From CAYRZF01 sp964428805 (lineage in GTDB: Bacteria > Methylomirabilota > Methylomirabilia > Rokubacteriales > CSP1-6): DNA of 49,372 nucleotides. Both the position numbers and the translations under genes were made by a program. Shown here one piece after another: positions 1 through 8,528 of this stretch. The notes below the pieces were generated by a model that had not been told where the DNA came from, ran no database searches, and saw only the letters and a program-made list of their open reading frames with translations. Location: assembly GCA_964428805.1 (NCBI GenBank), contig CAYRZF010000005.1, positions 1 through 49,372 of the forward strand, given 5' to 3'. How positions within the stretch are numbered: the first letter of the stretch is position 1; every line of letters starts with the position of its first letter.

Positions 1-497
1 ACTCCAGACTGGGCCGCGATCTTTTTCGCAAGGGGTGAGGCCTTCACCCGGTCACTCCGGACCGGGCCCACAGCCCCCGGGACGGGGATGGGTGGGCCCC
101 CAGCCGCAGGCGGGGGAGTCGGGCGCGCGGGCGGAGGCGGAGGCGTAATAGGCTTCGGCACCGGTGCCGCGGAGACGGGGGGTGTTGGCGGCGTCGGGGC
201 CGGCGGGGGGCCCCCGGCCCCCGGGGCGACGGCCAGGACACTGCCGATGTCGTCCGCCGGTTCAGCGATGACGGCGATCAGCCCCCCGACGGAGGCCCGC
301 TCGCCGGCCGGCACCACAATCTTCCTGAGCACACCCGCCCCAAAGGCCTCGAGCTCGATGTCGGCCTTGTCGGTCTCGATCTCGGCGATGATCTCCCCGC
401 CCTCGACGCGGTCACCTTCCTTCTTGATCCACTTGATGACCTTCCCGGTCTCCATGGCTTCGGAAAGCTTAGGCATCACCACTTTGGTAATGGCCAT
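1..497 (-). CDS. pdhC: Dihydrolipoamide acyltransferase (E2) of pyruvate dehydrogenase, C-terminus cut by window edge
   Basis: E2 carries the swinging lipoyl arm that takes the acetyl group from E1 and passes it to CoA. About 165 codons are visible. Residues 1-78 are a lipoyl domain with the lipoylated lysine in the motif ETDKAD. A long Pro/Ala-rich linker follows (about 88-145), then the start of the peripheral subunit-binding domain (VKASPLAKKIA). The catalytic domain lies outside the window. The ATG at 497 has a GGAGG site 7 nt upstream and follows pdhB by 12 nt, so it is the last visible gene of the lipA-nuo-pdh operon. An acetoin or other 2-oxoacid dehydrogenase E2 is possible, but the neighbouring E1 subunits look like pyruvate dehydrogenase. 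Confidence 0.9.
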   Translation of the reverse strand, partial: MAITKVVMPKLSEAMETGKVIKWIKKEGDRVEGGEIIAEIETDKADIELEAFGAGVLRKIVVPAGERASVGGLIAVIAEPADDIGSVLAVAPGAGGPPPAPTPPTPPVSAAPVPKPITPPPPPARPTPPPAAGGPPIPVPGAVGPVRSDRVKASPLAKKIAAQSG

Positions 498-509
498 CTC
501 GAACCTCCG

Positions 510-1490
510 TTACGCAGAGCAAACGCGGCGGATGGCGGCGATGATCTTCTCCTTCGACGGGGTCTTCGCTTGCTCCAAATTTTTGGCGTACGGCATGGGG
601 GCGTTCGCGCCGGTGACGCGCTCGACGGGAGCATCCAGGTCGTCAAAGGCGTTCTCGGTGATGAACGCGACGATCTCCGACCCCATTCCGGCGAAGCCGG
701 CACCCGCTTCCACGACCACCGCCCGGTGAGTCTTCCTGACGGATCCGATCATGGTCTCGATGTCCATCGGACGGAGAGTCCGGGGATCAACGATCTCGCA
801 CGAGATCCCCTCCTTGGCCAGCTCGTCAGCGGCCTCCAGCGCCCGGTAAAGCATCCCCATGTAGGCGAAGACCGTGACGTCGGTGCCCTCGCGGCGGATC
901 TCGGCCCGGCCGAGGGGGATGGTGAACTCCGGGTCGTCGGGGACTTCGCCCTTGATCCCGTAGAGAGTCTCCGACTCGATGAAGATGACCGGGTTGTCGT
1001 CGCGGATGGCGCTCTTGAGGAGCCCCTTCGCATCCCGGGGCGTGGAGGGGCGCACGACCTTGAGACCCGGGACGTGATAGAAGTACGACTCCATGGACTG
1101 CGAATGCTGGGCCGCCAGCTGGTGGGCGGGGCCGCCCGGGCCCCGGACGACGATCGGGACGTTGAACTGCCCGCCCGACATGTAACACATCTTGGCCGCG
1201 GAATTGACGATCTGATCGAGCGCCAGGATGGCGAAGTTGAAGGTCATCATTTCCACGACCGGCCTGAGCCCCAACATCGCCGCGCCGATCGCGACTCCGG
1301 TAAAGCCCGACTCGCAGATGGGGGTATCCACCACCCGCTTCTCGCCGAACTCCTTCAGGAGTCCCTGGGTCACCTTGTAGGCGCCTTCGTACACGCCGAT
1401 CTCCTCGCCGAGGAGGAAGACCCGCGGGTCGCGCTTCATCTCTTCGCGGAGAGCTAAATTGAGGGCCTCACGGTAAGTCATCACTGGCAT
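510..1490 (-). CDS. pdhB: Pyruvate dehydrogenase E1 component, beta subunit
   Basis: Beta subunit (326 aa) of the heterotetrameric E1, which decarboxylates pyruvate with thiamine diphosphate and reductively acetylates the lipoyl group of E2. The N-terminal transketolase-like pyrimidine-binding domain shows the usual motifs LLGEEIG, VVDTPICESGFTG and VVRGPGG. The C-terminal transketolase domain follows (EIVDPRTLRPMD, VVVEAGAGFAGMGSEI). A longer upstream reading frame exists, but the ATG at 1490 gives the normal family N-terminus (MPVMTYREALN). It has an AAGGAG site at the end of pdhA and leaves only 5 nt between the genes, so translational coupling is likely. Confidence 0.95.
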   Translation of the reverse strand: MPVMTYREALNLALREEMKRDPRVFLLGEEIGVYEGAYKVTQGLLKEFGEKRVVDTPICESGFTGVAIGAAMLGLRPVVEMMTFNFAILALDQIVNSAAKMCYMSGGQFNVPIVVRGPGGPAHQLAAQHSQSMESYFYHVPGLKVVRPSTPRDAKGLLKSAIRDDNPVIFIESETLYGIKGEVPDDPEFTIPLGRAEIRREGTDVTVFAYMGMLYRALEAADELAKEGISCEIVDPRTLRPMDIETMIGSVRKTHRAVVVEAGAGFAGMGSEIVAFITENAFDDLDAPVERVTGANAPMPYAKNLEQAKTPSKEKIIAAIRRVCSA

Positions 1491-1495
1491 GGCAC

Positions 1496-2494
1496 TTACT
1501 CCTTGAAAACGTCGGTGGTGAGCCACTCCAGCGGCGGCGCGGGGGAGGCATCGGCAAACGCCACGGCCTCGTCCACGAGGTCGTTGATTTCCTTCTCGAG
1601 GGTTTTGACATCCGCCTCGGTCAGAACCCCCTCCTTGAAGCAGCGATCCCGGAAGAGCTTGATGGGGTCGCGCTCCTTCTCCCGCTCCACCTCTTCCTTG
1701 GTCCGGTACACCGCCGCAGACGGATCGCGCATGGAGTGGCCGCGGAAGCGGTAGGTGCGGGCCTCGATGAGGCTGGGCCCCTGCCCCCGCCGGCATCGCT
1801 CGACCGCGCGCCCCACGACCTCCCGCACGGCGAGGACGTCCATCCCGTCTACCGCCTCGCCGGGCACGCCGTAGGTCTCCGCGTACCGCCAGATCTCGGT
1901 CTGGGCCAGGACCCGATGGATGGCGGTCCCCATGGCGTACCGGTTGTTCTCGCAGAGGTAAATGACCGGGAGCTTCCAGAGGGCGGCGAGATTCATCGAT
2001 TCGTGGAACTCCCCCTGGGGCACCGCGCCGTCGCCAAAGTAGCAGAGGACCACCTGGTCGCCGCCCTGGTACTTGACGGCGAAGGCAACCCCCGCCGCCA
2101 GCGGCAGATGCGCGCCGACAATGGCATGCCCCCCGAGGAAGTTCTTGGACTTGTCGAAGAGGTGCATGGAGCCGCCCTTGCCTTTGCTGAGGCCGTCGCG
2201 GCGGCCGAAGAGCTCGGCCATCACGCGACGCGGGTCCGATCCCTTAGCCAGGCAGTGGCCGTGCTCCCGATAGGTGGAGACGGCGTAATCGTCGGGCCTG
2301 AGAGCGGACGTGGCGCCCACGGCGATCGCCTCCTGGCCGATGTAGAGGTGGAGGAAGCCGCCGATCTTGCCCAGCGCGTACATCTCCGCGGCCTTCTCCT
2401 CGAAGCGCCGAATGAGCACCATCTGGGCGAGGAGCCGGCGGGCCAGCTCCGCGTCCACCTTAGGAGCGACCGTCACTGCTTTCGTTTGAGCCAT
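1496..2494 (-). CDS. pdhA: Pyruvate dehydrogenase E1 component, alpha subunit
   Basis: Alpha subunit (332 aa) of E1. It binds the diphosphate of thiamine diphosphate and Mg2+ through the motif that starts GDGAVPQGEF and ends at ENNRYAMGT. Other family motifs are RRFEEKAAEMY near the N-terminus, HLYIGQEA, YREHGH and the phosphorylation-loop region YRFRGHSMRDPS. Length is normal. It begins 17 nt after the nuoK stop, on the same strand, with a GGGAGGGGA site. It therefore appears to be transcribed with nuo cluster 1, occupying the place where nuoL-M-N are usually found. Confidence 0.95.
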   Translation of the reverse strand: MAQTKAVTVAPKVDAELARRLLAQMVLIRRFEEKAAEMYALGKIGGFLHLYIGQEAIAVGATSALRPDDYAVSTYREHGHCLAKGSDPRRVMAELFGRRDGLSKGKGGSMHLFDKSKNFLGGHAIVGAHLPLAAGVAFAVKYQGGDQVVLCYFGDGAVPQGEFHESMNLAALWKLPVIYLCENNRYAMGTAIHRVLAQTEIWRYAETYGVPGEAVDGMDVLAVREVVGRAVERCRRGQGPSLIEARTYRFRGHSMRDPSAAVYRTKEEVEREKERDPIKLFRDRCFKEGVLTEADVKTLEKEINDLVDEAVAFADASPAPPLEWLTTDVFKE

Positions 2495-2511
2495 ACATTC
2501 CCCTCCCGGAT

Positions 2512-2814
2512 TTACCAGCGCATCAGGCTCAAGTCGTCCACGGACAGCCGGCGCCGGAGCCTGAAGATCGCGACGATGATGGCGAGCCCCACGGCGACCT
2601 CCGCCGCAGCCACCGTCATCACGAAGAAGACTAACACCTGGGCATCGGCCCCGCCGAACCGAGTCCCGAACGCCACCAGCGCCAGGTTGGCGGCGTTCAG
2701 CATCAGCTCGATGGACATGAAGATCACGAGCGGGTTCCGACGCACCAGAACCCCCACAACCCCGATCGAAAAGAGGATCGCCGATAGCCCCGTGTAATAC
2801 GCCTCGGGCACCAT
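2512..2814 (-). CDS. nuoK: NADH-quinone oxidoreductase subunit K (cluster 1)
   Basis: Small membrane subunit of complex I (100 aa) with three transmembrane helices, lying between the proximal membrane arm and the antiporter-like subunits. The conserved channel glutamates are visible in IELMLNAANL and in AAAEVAVGLA. Start ATG and nuoJ stop share one base (TGATG). This is the last nuo gene of cluster 1. No nuoL, M or N follows; pdhA does. A second, diverged copy is at 33386-33685. Confidence 0.96.
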   Translation of the reverse strand: MVPEAYYTGLSAILFSIGVVGVLVRRNPLVIFMSIELMLNAANLALVAFGTRFGGADAQVLVFFVMTVAAAEVAVGLAIIVAIFRLRRRLSVDDLSLMRW

Positions 2815-3356
2815 CAGCCGGCCTTCCGTTTCGCCAGGGTGAGGACGCCCACCAGGGCGGCGAGGAGCAGGACGGAGGTCACCTCGAAGGCAAAGAGGTA
2901 CTCGCCCAGCAGCAGCCGACCGACCGACTCGATCCCGCCGGGCCGGACGGCCGGCAGGGCGGCGGGAGAGCGAGCCCAGGGTTGAAAGCCGGGGAGTCGA
3001 GCGAGCCCCCCACTCACGACCTGAGATCGGAGGACCAGTATCGTCTCGAGCAGGAGGAGAGCGCCCAGTGGCACGGCCAAGAGACGCTGTGAGCGCAGTG
3101 GATCCGGTCCTGTCTCCTCCTTTCCGGGGATCAGCACCATGATGGCGAAGACGAACAGAACCATGACCGCCCCGGCGTAGATGATGACCTGCGCCAGCGC
3201 CAGAAACTCGGCGCCCAGGAGCAGGTAGAGAACCGCCACGCAGCCCAGGTTCACCACCAGGAACAGCGCCCCGTGGATCGGGTTCCGGCGCAGCACGAGC
3301 GCCAGCGCCGAGACCACCGCCAGGATCGCCACGGCGAAGAACGTCACCTGTTCCAT
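2814..3356 (-). CDS. nuoJ: NADH-quinone oxidoreductase subunit J (cluster 1)
   Basis: Membrane subunit J of complex I, 180 aa, about five transmembrane helices. The conserved TM3 region is present (LALAQVIIYAGAVMVLFVFAIMVL, residues about 52-75), whose pi-bulge helix links quinone chemistry to proton movement. A periplasmic loop is followed by the last helix. The ATG at 3356 lies directly against the assembly gap. The start fits the family (MEQVTFFAVAI) and the protein has normal length, so it is probably complete. It overlaps nuoK by one base. Confidence 0.93.
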   Translation of the reverse strand: MEQVTFFAVAILAVVSALALVLRRNPIHGALFLVVNLGCVAVLYLLLGAEFLALAQVIIYAGAVMVLFVFAIMVLIPGKEETGPDPLRSQRLLAVPLGALLLLETILVLRSQVVSGGLARLPGFQPWARSPAALPAVRPGGIESVGRLLLGEYLFAFEVTSVLLLAALVGVLTLAKRKAG

Positions 3357-3456
3357 NNNNNNNNNNNNNNNNNNNNNNNNNNNNNNNNNNNNNNNNNNNN
3401 NNNNNNNNNNNNNNNNNNNNNNNNNNNNNNNNNNNNNNNNNNNNNNNNNNNNNNNN
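3357..3456. other. Assembly gap (100 N)
   Basis: Exactly 100 N, the usual placeholder for a scaffold join of unknown length. It falls between the nuoI stop (3463) and the nuoJ start (3356), a position that is normally intergenic. On the minus strand the left contig ends in CCATGG right after the nuoI stop and the next begins ATGGAACAG. The real distance may therefore be zero or a slight overlap. Confidence 0.99.
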
Positions 3457-3462
3457 CCATGG

Positions 3463-4005
3463 CTACGGCGTCCGGTCGGCGGGAATCGGAATCGGCGATC
3501 TGGGGGTCCCGTCCGGCCCCGCGGGTTCCAAGGCAAGGAGGGTTTCTTTCGTGTAGATCATTCCCTGCCGGCTGTAGGAAGAGAATTCGAGGATGCCCGT
3601 GTCCATGCGAATCGCGTCCTCGGGGCACGCTTCCACGCAGTAGCCGCAGAAGACGCACTTGCCGAGATCGATGTCGAACCGCTCCGGATACTTCTCGATC
3701 TCCGGATTCGGGTGCTCGGCGGCCACAATGTAAATGCAGTGCGCCGGGCACACCGTCTCGCACATCATGCAGGCCACGCACCGGGGAGAACCGTCCTCGC
3801 GACGCACCAGCCGGTGCAGGCTGCGGAGGCGGGGGGAATAGGGGCGCCGTTCCTCCGGGTATTGGACCGTCACCGCCCCGGGCGCCGTCTTCTTCCCGAA
3901 GACGTGACGGGCGGTGTGCCGCCCCAGGTTGACGAAGAAGTGGGTCGCCGTGACCCTGAGGCCGACCAGCACCTCCGCCAGATAAAACCGCTGGCGGAGC
4001 CTCAC
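3463..4005 (-). CDS. nuoI: NADH-quinone oxidoreductase subunit I (cluster 1)
   Basis: Ferredoxin-like subunit (180 aa) that holds clusters N6a and N6b and passes electrons towards NuoB. Two [4Fe-4S] motifs are visible: C76, C79, C82, then C86-P, and C117, C120, C123, then C127-P. The best start is the GTG at 4005, which overlaps the nuoH TGA as GTGA, the same junction type used repeatedly in this operon. The N-terminal amphipathic membrane-anchoring stretch (RFYLAEVLVGLRVTATHFF) is kept. The 5' extension of the frame into nuoH is a shadow. Confidence 0.94.
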   Translation of the reverse strand: MRLRQRFYLAEVLVGLRVTATHFFVNLGRHTARHVFGKKTAPGAVTVQYPEERRPYSPRLRSLHRLVRREDGSPRCVACMMCETVCPAHCIYIVAAEHPNPEIEKYPERFDIDLGKCVFCGYCVEACPEDAIRMDTGILEFSSYSRQGMIYTKETLLALEPAGPDGTPRSPIPIPADRTP

Positions 4006-5108
4006 GGAGCCCTCCACACGACCAGGATGAGGCCCGTGACGACGACGTTCAGTATCGACAGGGGGAAGAGGCCGAGCCAGCCGAGCCGCATGGCCTGATC
4101 GTAGCGGAAGCGAGGCAAGGTCCATCGGATCAGCATCAGGAACCAACACATGATGACGACCTTCAGACAGAAGGCCAGGACACCGAGCGCCACCACCGCC
4201 GGCCGGGCCAGCGACACGGTGGCGCCCCATGGAAACCTGAAGCCGTCGGGAGCCAGATACGGGATCTGCCAGCCGCCGAGGAACAGGGCGGTCGTCAGGC
4301 CGGCGATCACTACGGTCTCGACGAAGTCCGCCATCATGAACATCCCGAACTTCATCCCGCTGTATTCCACGAAGTAGCCGATGATCTCCGACTCCCCCTC
4401 GGGGAAATCGAAGGGAATGCGCTTGGTGGCGGCGATGCCCGCGGTGAGGAACAGGACGAACGCCAACGGCTGGGTACAGATCCCCCAGGCCGGAATCCAC
4501 GTCAGCCACCCGAACAGCGGTTGGCCCTGGCCGCGGATAATCTCCATCATGTCCAGCGAGCCGTAGACCATCGCCACGCCCATGATGGAGGCGCCGATGG
4601 CGACCTCGGCGGAGATCATCAGCGCCGCGGCGCGCTGGCCGCCAAGGAGCGCGTAGTTATTGGCGGACGCCCAGCCGGCCATCATCACCCCGTACACACC
4701 CAGCGAGAGCATGGCAAACACGTAGAGGATCCCCGCGTTCAGGGTGACCGCCTGGAGCGGAACCTCGCGGCCGCGGACCTGGAGCACGTCGCCGAAGGGA
4801 ATCGCGGCGAAAGCCACCAGGGCAAAGAGCACCGAGACGAAGGGCGCCAGGGTGAAGAGGGCCCGATCCGCGCGCGCCGGGAGGAAGTCCTCCTTGGTGA
4901 GCATCTTGATGGCATCCGCCAGCGGGTGGAAGAGGCCGAAAAGCCTAAAGCCGAAGATCGAGGCCCGGTTGGCCCCGATCCGGTCCTGCATGAGCGCCGA
5001 CTGCTTGCGCTCCACCCACGTCAGGAGACCTCCCATGTTGAGGACGAACAGCATCACGAAGGCGACCCGGCCGAAGGCGATGCCCAAGTCGGTCAGGGTT
5101 GCGGTCAT
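4002..5108 (-). CDS. nuoH: NADH-quinone oxidoreductase subunit H (cluster 1)
   Basis: Membrane subunit H (368 aa, about eight helices) which forms the quinone entry channel with NuoB and NuoD. Family signatures include WVERKQSALMQDRIGANRA in the first cytoplasmic loop and the acidic quinone-channel loop region IPFDFPEGESEIIGYFVEYSG. It overlaps nuoG upstream by 4 nt (ATGA) and nuoI downstream. It is some 45 residues longer than the cluster 2 copy and clearly diverged from it. Confidence 0.96.
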   Translation of the reverse strand: MTATLTDLGIAFGRVAFVMLFVLNMGGLLTWVERKQSALMQDRIGANRASIFGFRLFGLFHPLADAIKMLTKEDFLPARADRALFTLAPFVSVLFALVAFAAIPFGDVLQVRGREVPLQAVTLNAGILYVFAMLSLGVYGVMMAGWASANNYALLGGQRAAALMISAEVAIGASIMGVAMVYGSLDMMEIIRGQGQPLFGWLTWIPAWGICTQPLAFVLFLTAGIAATKRIPFDFPEGESEIIGYFVEYSGMKFGMFMMADFVETVVIAGLTTALFLGGWQIPYLAPDGFRFPWGATVSLARPAVVALGVLAFCLKVVIMCWFLMLIRWTLPRFRYDQAMRLGWLGLFPLSILNVVVTGLILVVWRAP

Positions 5109-6796
5109 GGATCACTCCCGGCCGGCCGCTCGAGCGCCGGCTTCGCCGGCGCAATCCCATGGGGGGAGGTTCGGAAGGGGGGCGGGGAGCCCCCCTCCGA
5201 GGGGACGAGCTTGCCGGTGTCCCTGAGCTCCCGGTATGAGAGCCCGGCGAAGGCGCCCACCCCCGCCGCCAGGGCTTTGAAGCAGTCCTCGGCCTTGACC
5301 GGCATCGGGCCCAATCCCAGCGCCTGCCCGATCCGCGCGATGATCTCCCAATCGGGGAGCGACGCCCCTAAGGGCTCCACGGCCTTCCAGAAGCGCTGGA
5401 CCCGGCCCTCGAAGTTTGTAAAGGTCCCCTCCCGCTCCACCCACGTCGCGCTGGGCAGGACGTAGTGCGCGAAGGGACTGACCCCGTTCTGGTTCGAGCC
5501 CTGGAAGATTAGGCAGTCGAGGACCCCGAGAGCCTCCCGCGCCTCCCCCTCGGGCCAGGCCGAGGCCAGCAGATCGTGGTGGAACACCCAGAGGCACTTG
5601 ATGCGTCGCTCCCTGACGGCGCTCATCAGCCGGCGTGCATCCAATCCGCCGTCCCCGGAACTGAGCCCGGTCAGCTCGACTCCGCGCGTGTTGGGGTTCT
5701 TGTCGGCCTTGATCAGGATCCGGTCTTCGTCCCCGGGGGTCCGGGGGGGGACGCGGAAATCCACATTGCGGACGCCCAGGTGGTCCACGAGCCGCTTGAG
5801 AAGGAAGAGGTCCTCATTGGCCATCCGGGGAGAGGCGAGGACGCCGATCTCGTCCGGCCGGTACTTCGAGAACTGGGCCGCAACGAGCGGGATCATCTCC
5901 TCCCACGAAATCTCGACCGCCTGGCTTCCCACCCGGCGCACCGGGAAGAGGAGGCGGCTCGGGTCATCGACGAACTTATACCCGTACCGACCCGCATCGC
6001 AGATCCACCACTGGTTGACCTCTCTGTGATAGCGCGGCTTCAGCCGCGCCACGCGCCGGCCCTGATTGTGATGTGGGCGGCGCAGATTGTAGTGCACCTC
6101 GATGTTACAGCCGCGGCTGCATCCCGGACAGATGGATTTGGCCGTCTCCAGATACCACACGCGGACCGCGAACCGAAAATCCCGGTCGGTGAGCGCCCCC
6201 ACCGGGCAGATGTCGATCACGTTCGCCGAGTAGGGGTTCGTGAGCTCCCGTCCCGGAAAGAGCCCGATCTCGGATTGATCGCCGCGCTGGAAGATCCCGA
6301 GCTCGCCCGTCCCCGTGATCTCGTCGCAGAACCGAACGCAGCGGGAGCAGAGAATGCAGCGCTCGACGTCGAGGATGACGTGAGGGCCGAGTGGGACGGC
6401 TTTCGGCTTGTGAACCTTCTCGTCCACCATGCGCGGCTCGTAAAGTCCGTGCTTCATGTAGTAGATCTGCAGCCAGCACTCTCCGGCCTGGTCGCAGACG
6501 GGGCAGTCCAGGGGGTGGTTGATCAGATGAAACTCCATGATGGACCGGCGGGCCTCAAGGACCTTCGGGGTCTCGGTGCGAACCACCATCCCCTCCGCCA
6601 CCTGCGTGTTGCACGCGATCTGGGGGCGCGGGTTGTTCCCGATCTCCACCATGCAGAGACGGCACTGGCCGGCAATGCTGAGCCCGGGATGGTAGCAGTA
6701 ATGCGGGACCTCGATCTCGAGCTGCCGGGCCGCCTCGATCAGATTGGTGCCGGCGCGGACCTCGACCTCCTTATCGTTGATCGTGAGCTTAGGCAT
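5105..6796 (-). CDS. nuoG: NADH-quinone oxidoreductase subunit G, short form
   Basis: Iron-sulfur subunit of the NADH module, 563 aa, much shorter than E. coli NuoG (about 900). The N-terminus has the [2Fe-2S] N1b ferredoxin domain (CYHPGLSIAGQCRLC with a later C). The His-coordinated N5 site follows (HPLDCPVCDQAGEC), then N4 (CILCSRCVRFC ... DICPVGA) and an N7-type motif (CPGCSRGC with a later C in WWICDAGRYG). The rest is a shortened molybdopterin-oxidoreductase-like fold. Residues about 532-557 are encoded by a dispersed two-hairpin repeat (5128-5203), so the Pro/Ala-rich tail is probably acquired. It overlaps nuoF by 8 nt and nuoH by 4 nt. This is the only nuoG in the window. Confidence 0.95.
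   Translation of the reverse strand: MPKLTINDKEVEVRAGTNLIEAARQLEIEVPHYCYHPGLSIAGQCRLCMVEIGNNPRPQIACNTQVAEGMVVRTETPKVLEARRSIMEFHLINHPLDCPVCDQAGECWLQIYYMKHGLYEPRMVDEKVHKPKAVPLGPHVILDVERCILCSRCVRFCDEITGTGELGIFQRGDQSEIGLFPGRELTNPYSANVIDICPVGALTDRDFRFAVRVWYLETAKSICPGCSRGCNIEVHYNLRRPHHNQGRRVARLKPRYHREVNQWWICDAGRYGYKFVDDPSRLLFPVRRVGSQAVEISWEEMIPLVAAQFSKYRPDEIGVLASPRMANEDLFLLKRLVDHLGVRNVDFRVPPRTPGDEDRILIKADKNPNTRGVELTGLSSGDGGLDARRLMSAVRERRIKCLWVFHHDLLASAWPEGEAREALGVLDCLIFQGSNQNGVSPFAHYVLPSATWVEREGTFTNFEGRVQRFWKAVEPLGASLPDWEIIARIGQALGLGPMPVKAEDCFKALAAGVGAFAGLSYRELRDTGKLVPSEGGSPPPFRTSPHGIAPAKPALERPAGSDP
5128..5203 (+). repeat. Two-hairpin dispersed repeat, copy 1 (inside nuoG 3' end)
   Basis: About 76 bp, matching at roughly 85% an element in opposite orientation at 36833-36906. 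Hairpin 1 has arms 5134-5141 and 5145-5152 around the loop TTC. Hairpin 2 has arms TCGGA plus GGGGGGC (5171-5183) and GCCCCCC plus TCCGA (5189-5200). In hairpin 1 the two copies differ by one compensated base pair, which suggests the fold is maintained. It looks like a REP/BIME-like or small MITE-like element; I do not recognise a named family. Confidence 0.8.
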
Positions 6797-8036
6797 GAGG
6801 GATCAATGCCTCGAATTCGTCGCGAAATTTCTCGATGTAGCTGATGTATGGCCCCACCGCCCCATCGTAAAAGGCGCAGATGGTGGTGCCGGCCCCCCGC
6901 CGGGCGACATCCAGGATCGTGTCCAGATCGTCTTTCCTCGCTTTCCCTTCAACGATGCGACGGGTCATTTTGTAGATCCAGCCCGTGGCCTCGCGGCACG
7001 GGGTGCACTGCCCGCACGATTCGTGGGCGTAGAAGCGGGCCACGACCATGAGCGCTTCGGGGATCGAGACGGTCTCGTCCATGACGATAACCCCCGCGGA
7101 GCCCGCCATGGTGCCCGCGTTCTTCAGGCCATCCACATCCATGGCGACGTCGATCTCATCCGCGGTCAGGATGGCGGCAGAGGATCCGCCGGGAACCACC
7201 GCCTTGAGCCGTTTGCCCTTCGGCATCCCGCCGGCGTGCTCGTAGATCAGGGAGCGCAGCGTCACCGACACCGGCAACTCGTACACCCCCGGCCGCGCCA
7301 CGTGACCCGAGACCGAGTACATCCTGGTCCCGCCCTGGGTCGCGGTGCCCAGCCCGGCGAACCAGGCCGCGCCCCGTTTGATGATGGGAGGCACGTGGCA
7401 GATCGTCTCCACGTTATTGACGATGGTGGGCGCCCCGAACGCGCCCCGAATCGCGGGAAACGGCGGCTTGAGCTTCGGCCAGCCTTTCTTGCCCTCCAGC
7501 GAGGAGATCAATCCGGTTTCTTCCCCGCAGATGTAGGCGCCGGCGCCCCGATGGACGACGACGTCCAGGTCGAACCCGGAGCCGAGGATGTTCTTTCCGA
7601 GCAACCCGGCCGCATAGGCCTCCTGGACGGCCGCGCTGAACACGCGCCACGGGTGGACGTACTCGCCACGGATGTAGACGAAGGCTAGGTGGGAGCCGAT
7701 GGCGTACGCCGAGATGATCATCCCCTCGATCAGCGCGTGCGGGTCGCGTTCCAGCAGGTACCGGTCCTTGAAGGTCCCGGGCTCGCCCTCGTCGGCGTTG
7801 ATGACGAGGTAGACCGGGCTGGCGTGCCCCTTGGGGATGAACCCCCACTTGACGCCCGTCGGGAACCCGGCCCCCCCCAGGCCGCGCAGGTTCGACTTCT
7901 TCACCGTCTCGATGATCGTGGCCGGCGGCATCGCCAACACGTTCCTAAGCCCCTCGTAGCCGCCCGTCTCCCGGTACACCCTGAGCGTGTGAGACTCGGG
8001 AAGGTGAAAGTTCCGCGTCAGGATCAACTCCGCCAT
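6789..8036 (-). CDS. nuoF: NADH-quinone oxidoreductase subunit F
   Basis: NADH- and FMN-binding subunit (415 aa) where electrons enter complex I. The FMN/NADH motifs are visible in order: RGLGGAGFPTGVKW, NADEGEPGTFKDR and GAGAYICGEETGLISSLEG. The N3 [4Fe-4S] motif is ESCGQCTPCREATGW with the fourth cysteine in TTICAFYDGA. Start ATG follows the nuoE stop with no spacer, and the end overlaps nuoG by 8 nt. It is the only nuoF in the window, so cluster 2 has no NADH entry point of its own here. Confidence 0.97.
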   Translation of the reverse strand: MAELILTRNFHLPESHTLRVYRETGGYEGLRNVLAMPPATIIETVKKSNLRGLGGAGFPTGVKWGFIPKGHASPVYLVINADEGEPGTFKDRYLLERDPHALIEGMIISAYAIGSHLAFVYIRGEYVHPWRVFSAAVQEAYAAGLLGKNILGSGFDLDVVVHRGAGAYICGEETGLISSLEGKKGWPKLKPPFPAIRGAFGAPTIVNNVETICHVPPIIKRGAAWFAGLGTATQGGTRMYSVSGHVARPGVYELPVSVTLRSLIYEHAGGMPKGKRLKAVVPGGSSAAILTADEIDVAMDVDGLKNAGTMAGSAGVIVMDETVSIPEALMVVARFYAHESCGQCTPCREATGWIYKMTRRIVEGKARKDDLDTILDVARRGAGTTICAFYDGAVGPYISYIEKFRDEFEALIPHA

Positions 8037-8528
8037 CTACCGGAGCCCCTCAAGGATGCGGTCAATCCTTTCCGGCGTTAGGAGTCCTTCGTAGCGGTCA
8101 TTCACCTGCATCATGGGCGCCATCTCGCAGGCGCAGAGACATTCCACCGACAGGAGCGTGACCCTGCCGTCCGGGGTGGTCCCTCCGATCTCGACGCCGA
8201 GCCTCGCTTCGAGGTAGGCAAGGACGCGCGGGGCGCCGAGCAGGTGGCAGGTGAGGTTGTGGCAGACGCTGATGACGTGGCGGCCTGTGGGCTCCCTGAA
8301 AAAGAGGGTGTAGAAGGTCACCACCTCGTGGACGTGGGCCGGGGACAGGTCGAACAGCCCCGCCATGTACTCCTCTGTCTCCAGGGAGATGTACCCGAAG
8401 GTGTCTTGGGCGAGCTGGAGCACCGGCAGGAGCGCCGCCCGCTTGTCGGGGTAGAGCCCCTGGAGCCGGCGGACCTCGGCGAGTTGTTCGGGCGTGAACT
8501 GCGCCCCGACCCCGCTGGGAGCGCTCAC
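8037..8528 (-). CDS. nuoE: NADH-quinone oxidoreductase subunit E
   Basis: Thioredoxin-fold [2Fe-2S] subunit (163 aa) carrying cluster N1a, beside NuoF. Ligands are C89 and C94 (CHNLTC) and C130 and C134 (ECLCAC). The start is set at the GTG at 8528, which overlaps the nuoD TGA as GTGA; this gives the normal family length, whereas the longer frame runs deep into nuoD. The stop touches the nuoF ATG directly. Confidence 0.94.
   Translation of the reverse strand: MSAPSGVGAQFTPEQLAEVRRLQGLYPDKRAALLPVLQLAQDTFGYISLETEEYMAGLFDLSPAHVHEVVTFYTLFFREPTGRHVISVCHNLTCHLLGAPRVLAYLEARLGVEIGGTTPDGRVTLLSVECLCACEMAPMMQVNDRYEGLLTPERIDRILEGLR

Noticed and set aside
3357..3456. Idea that the missing nuoL-M-N of cluster 1 lie in the assembly gap.
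   Set aside because: The gap is between nuoI and nuoJ. L-M-N normally follow nuoK, and nuoK is followed directly by pdhA in continuous sequence.
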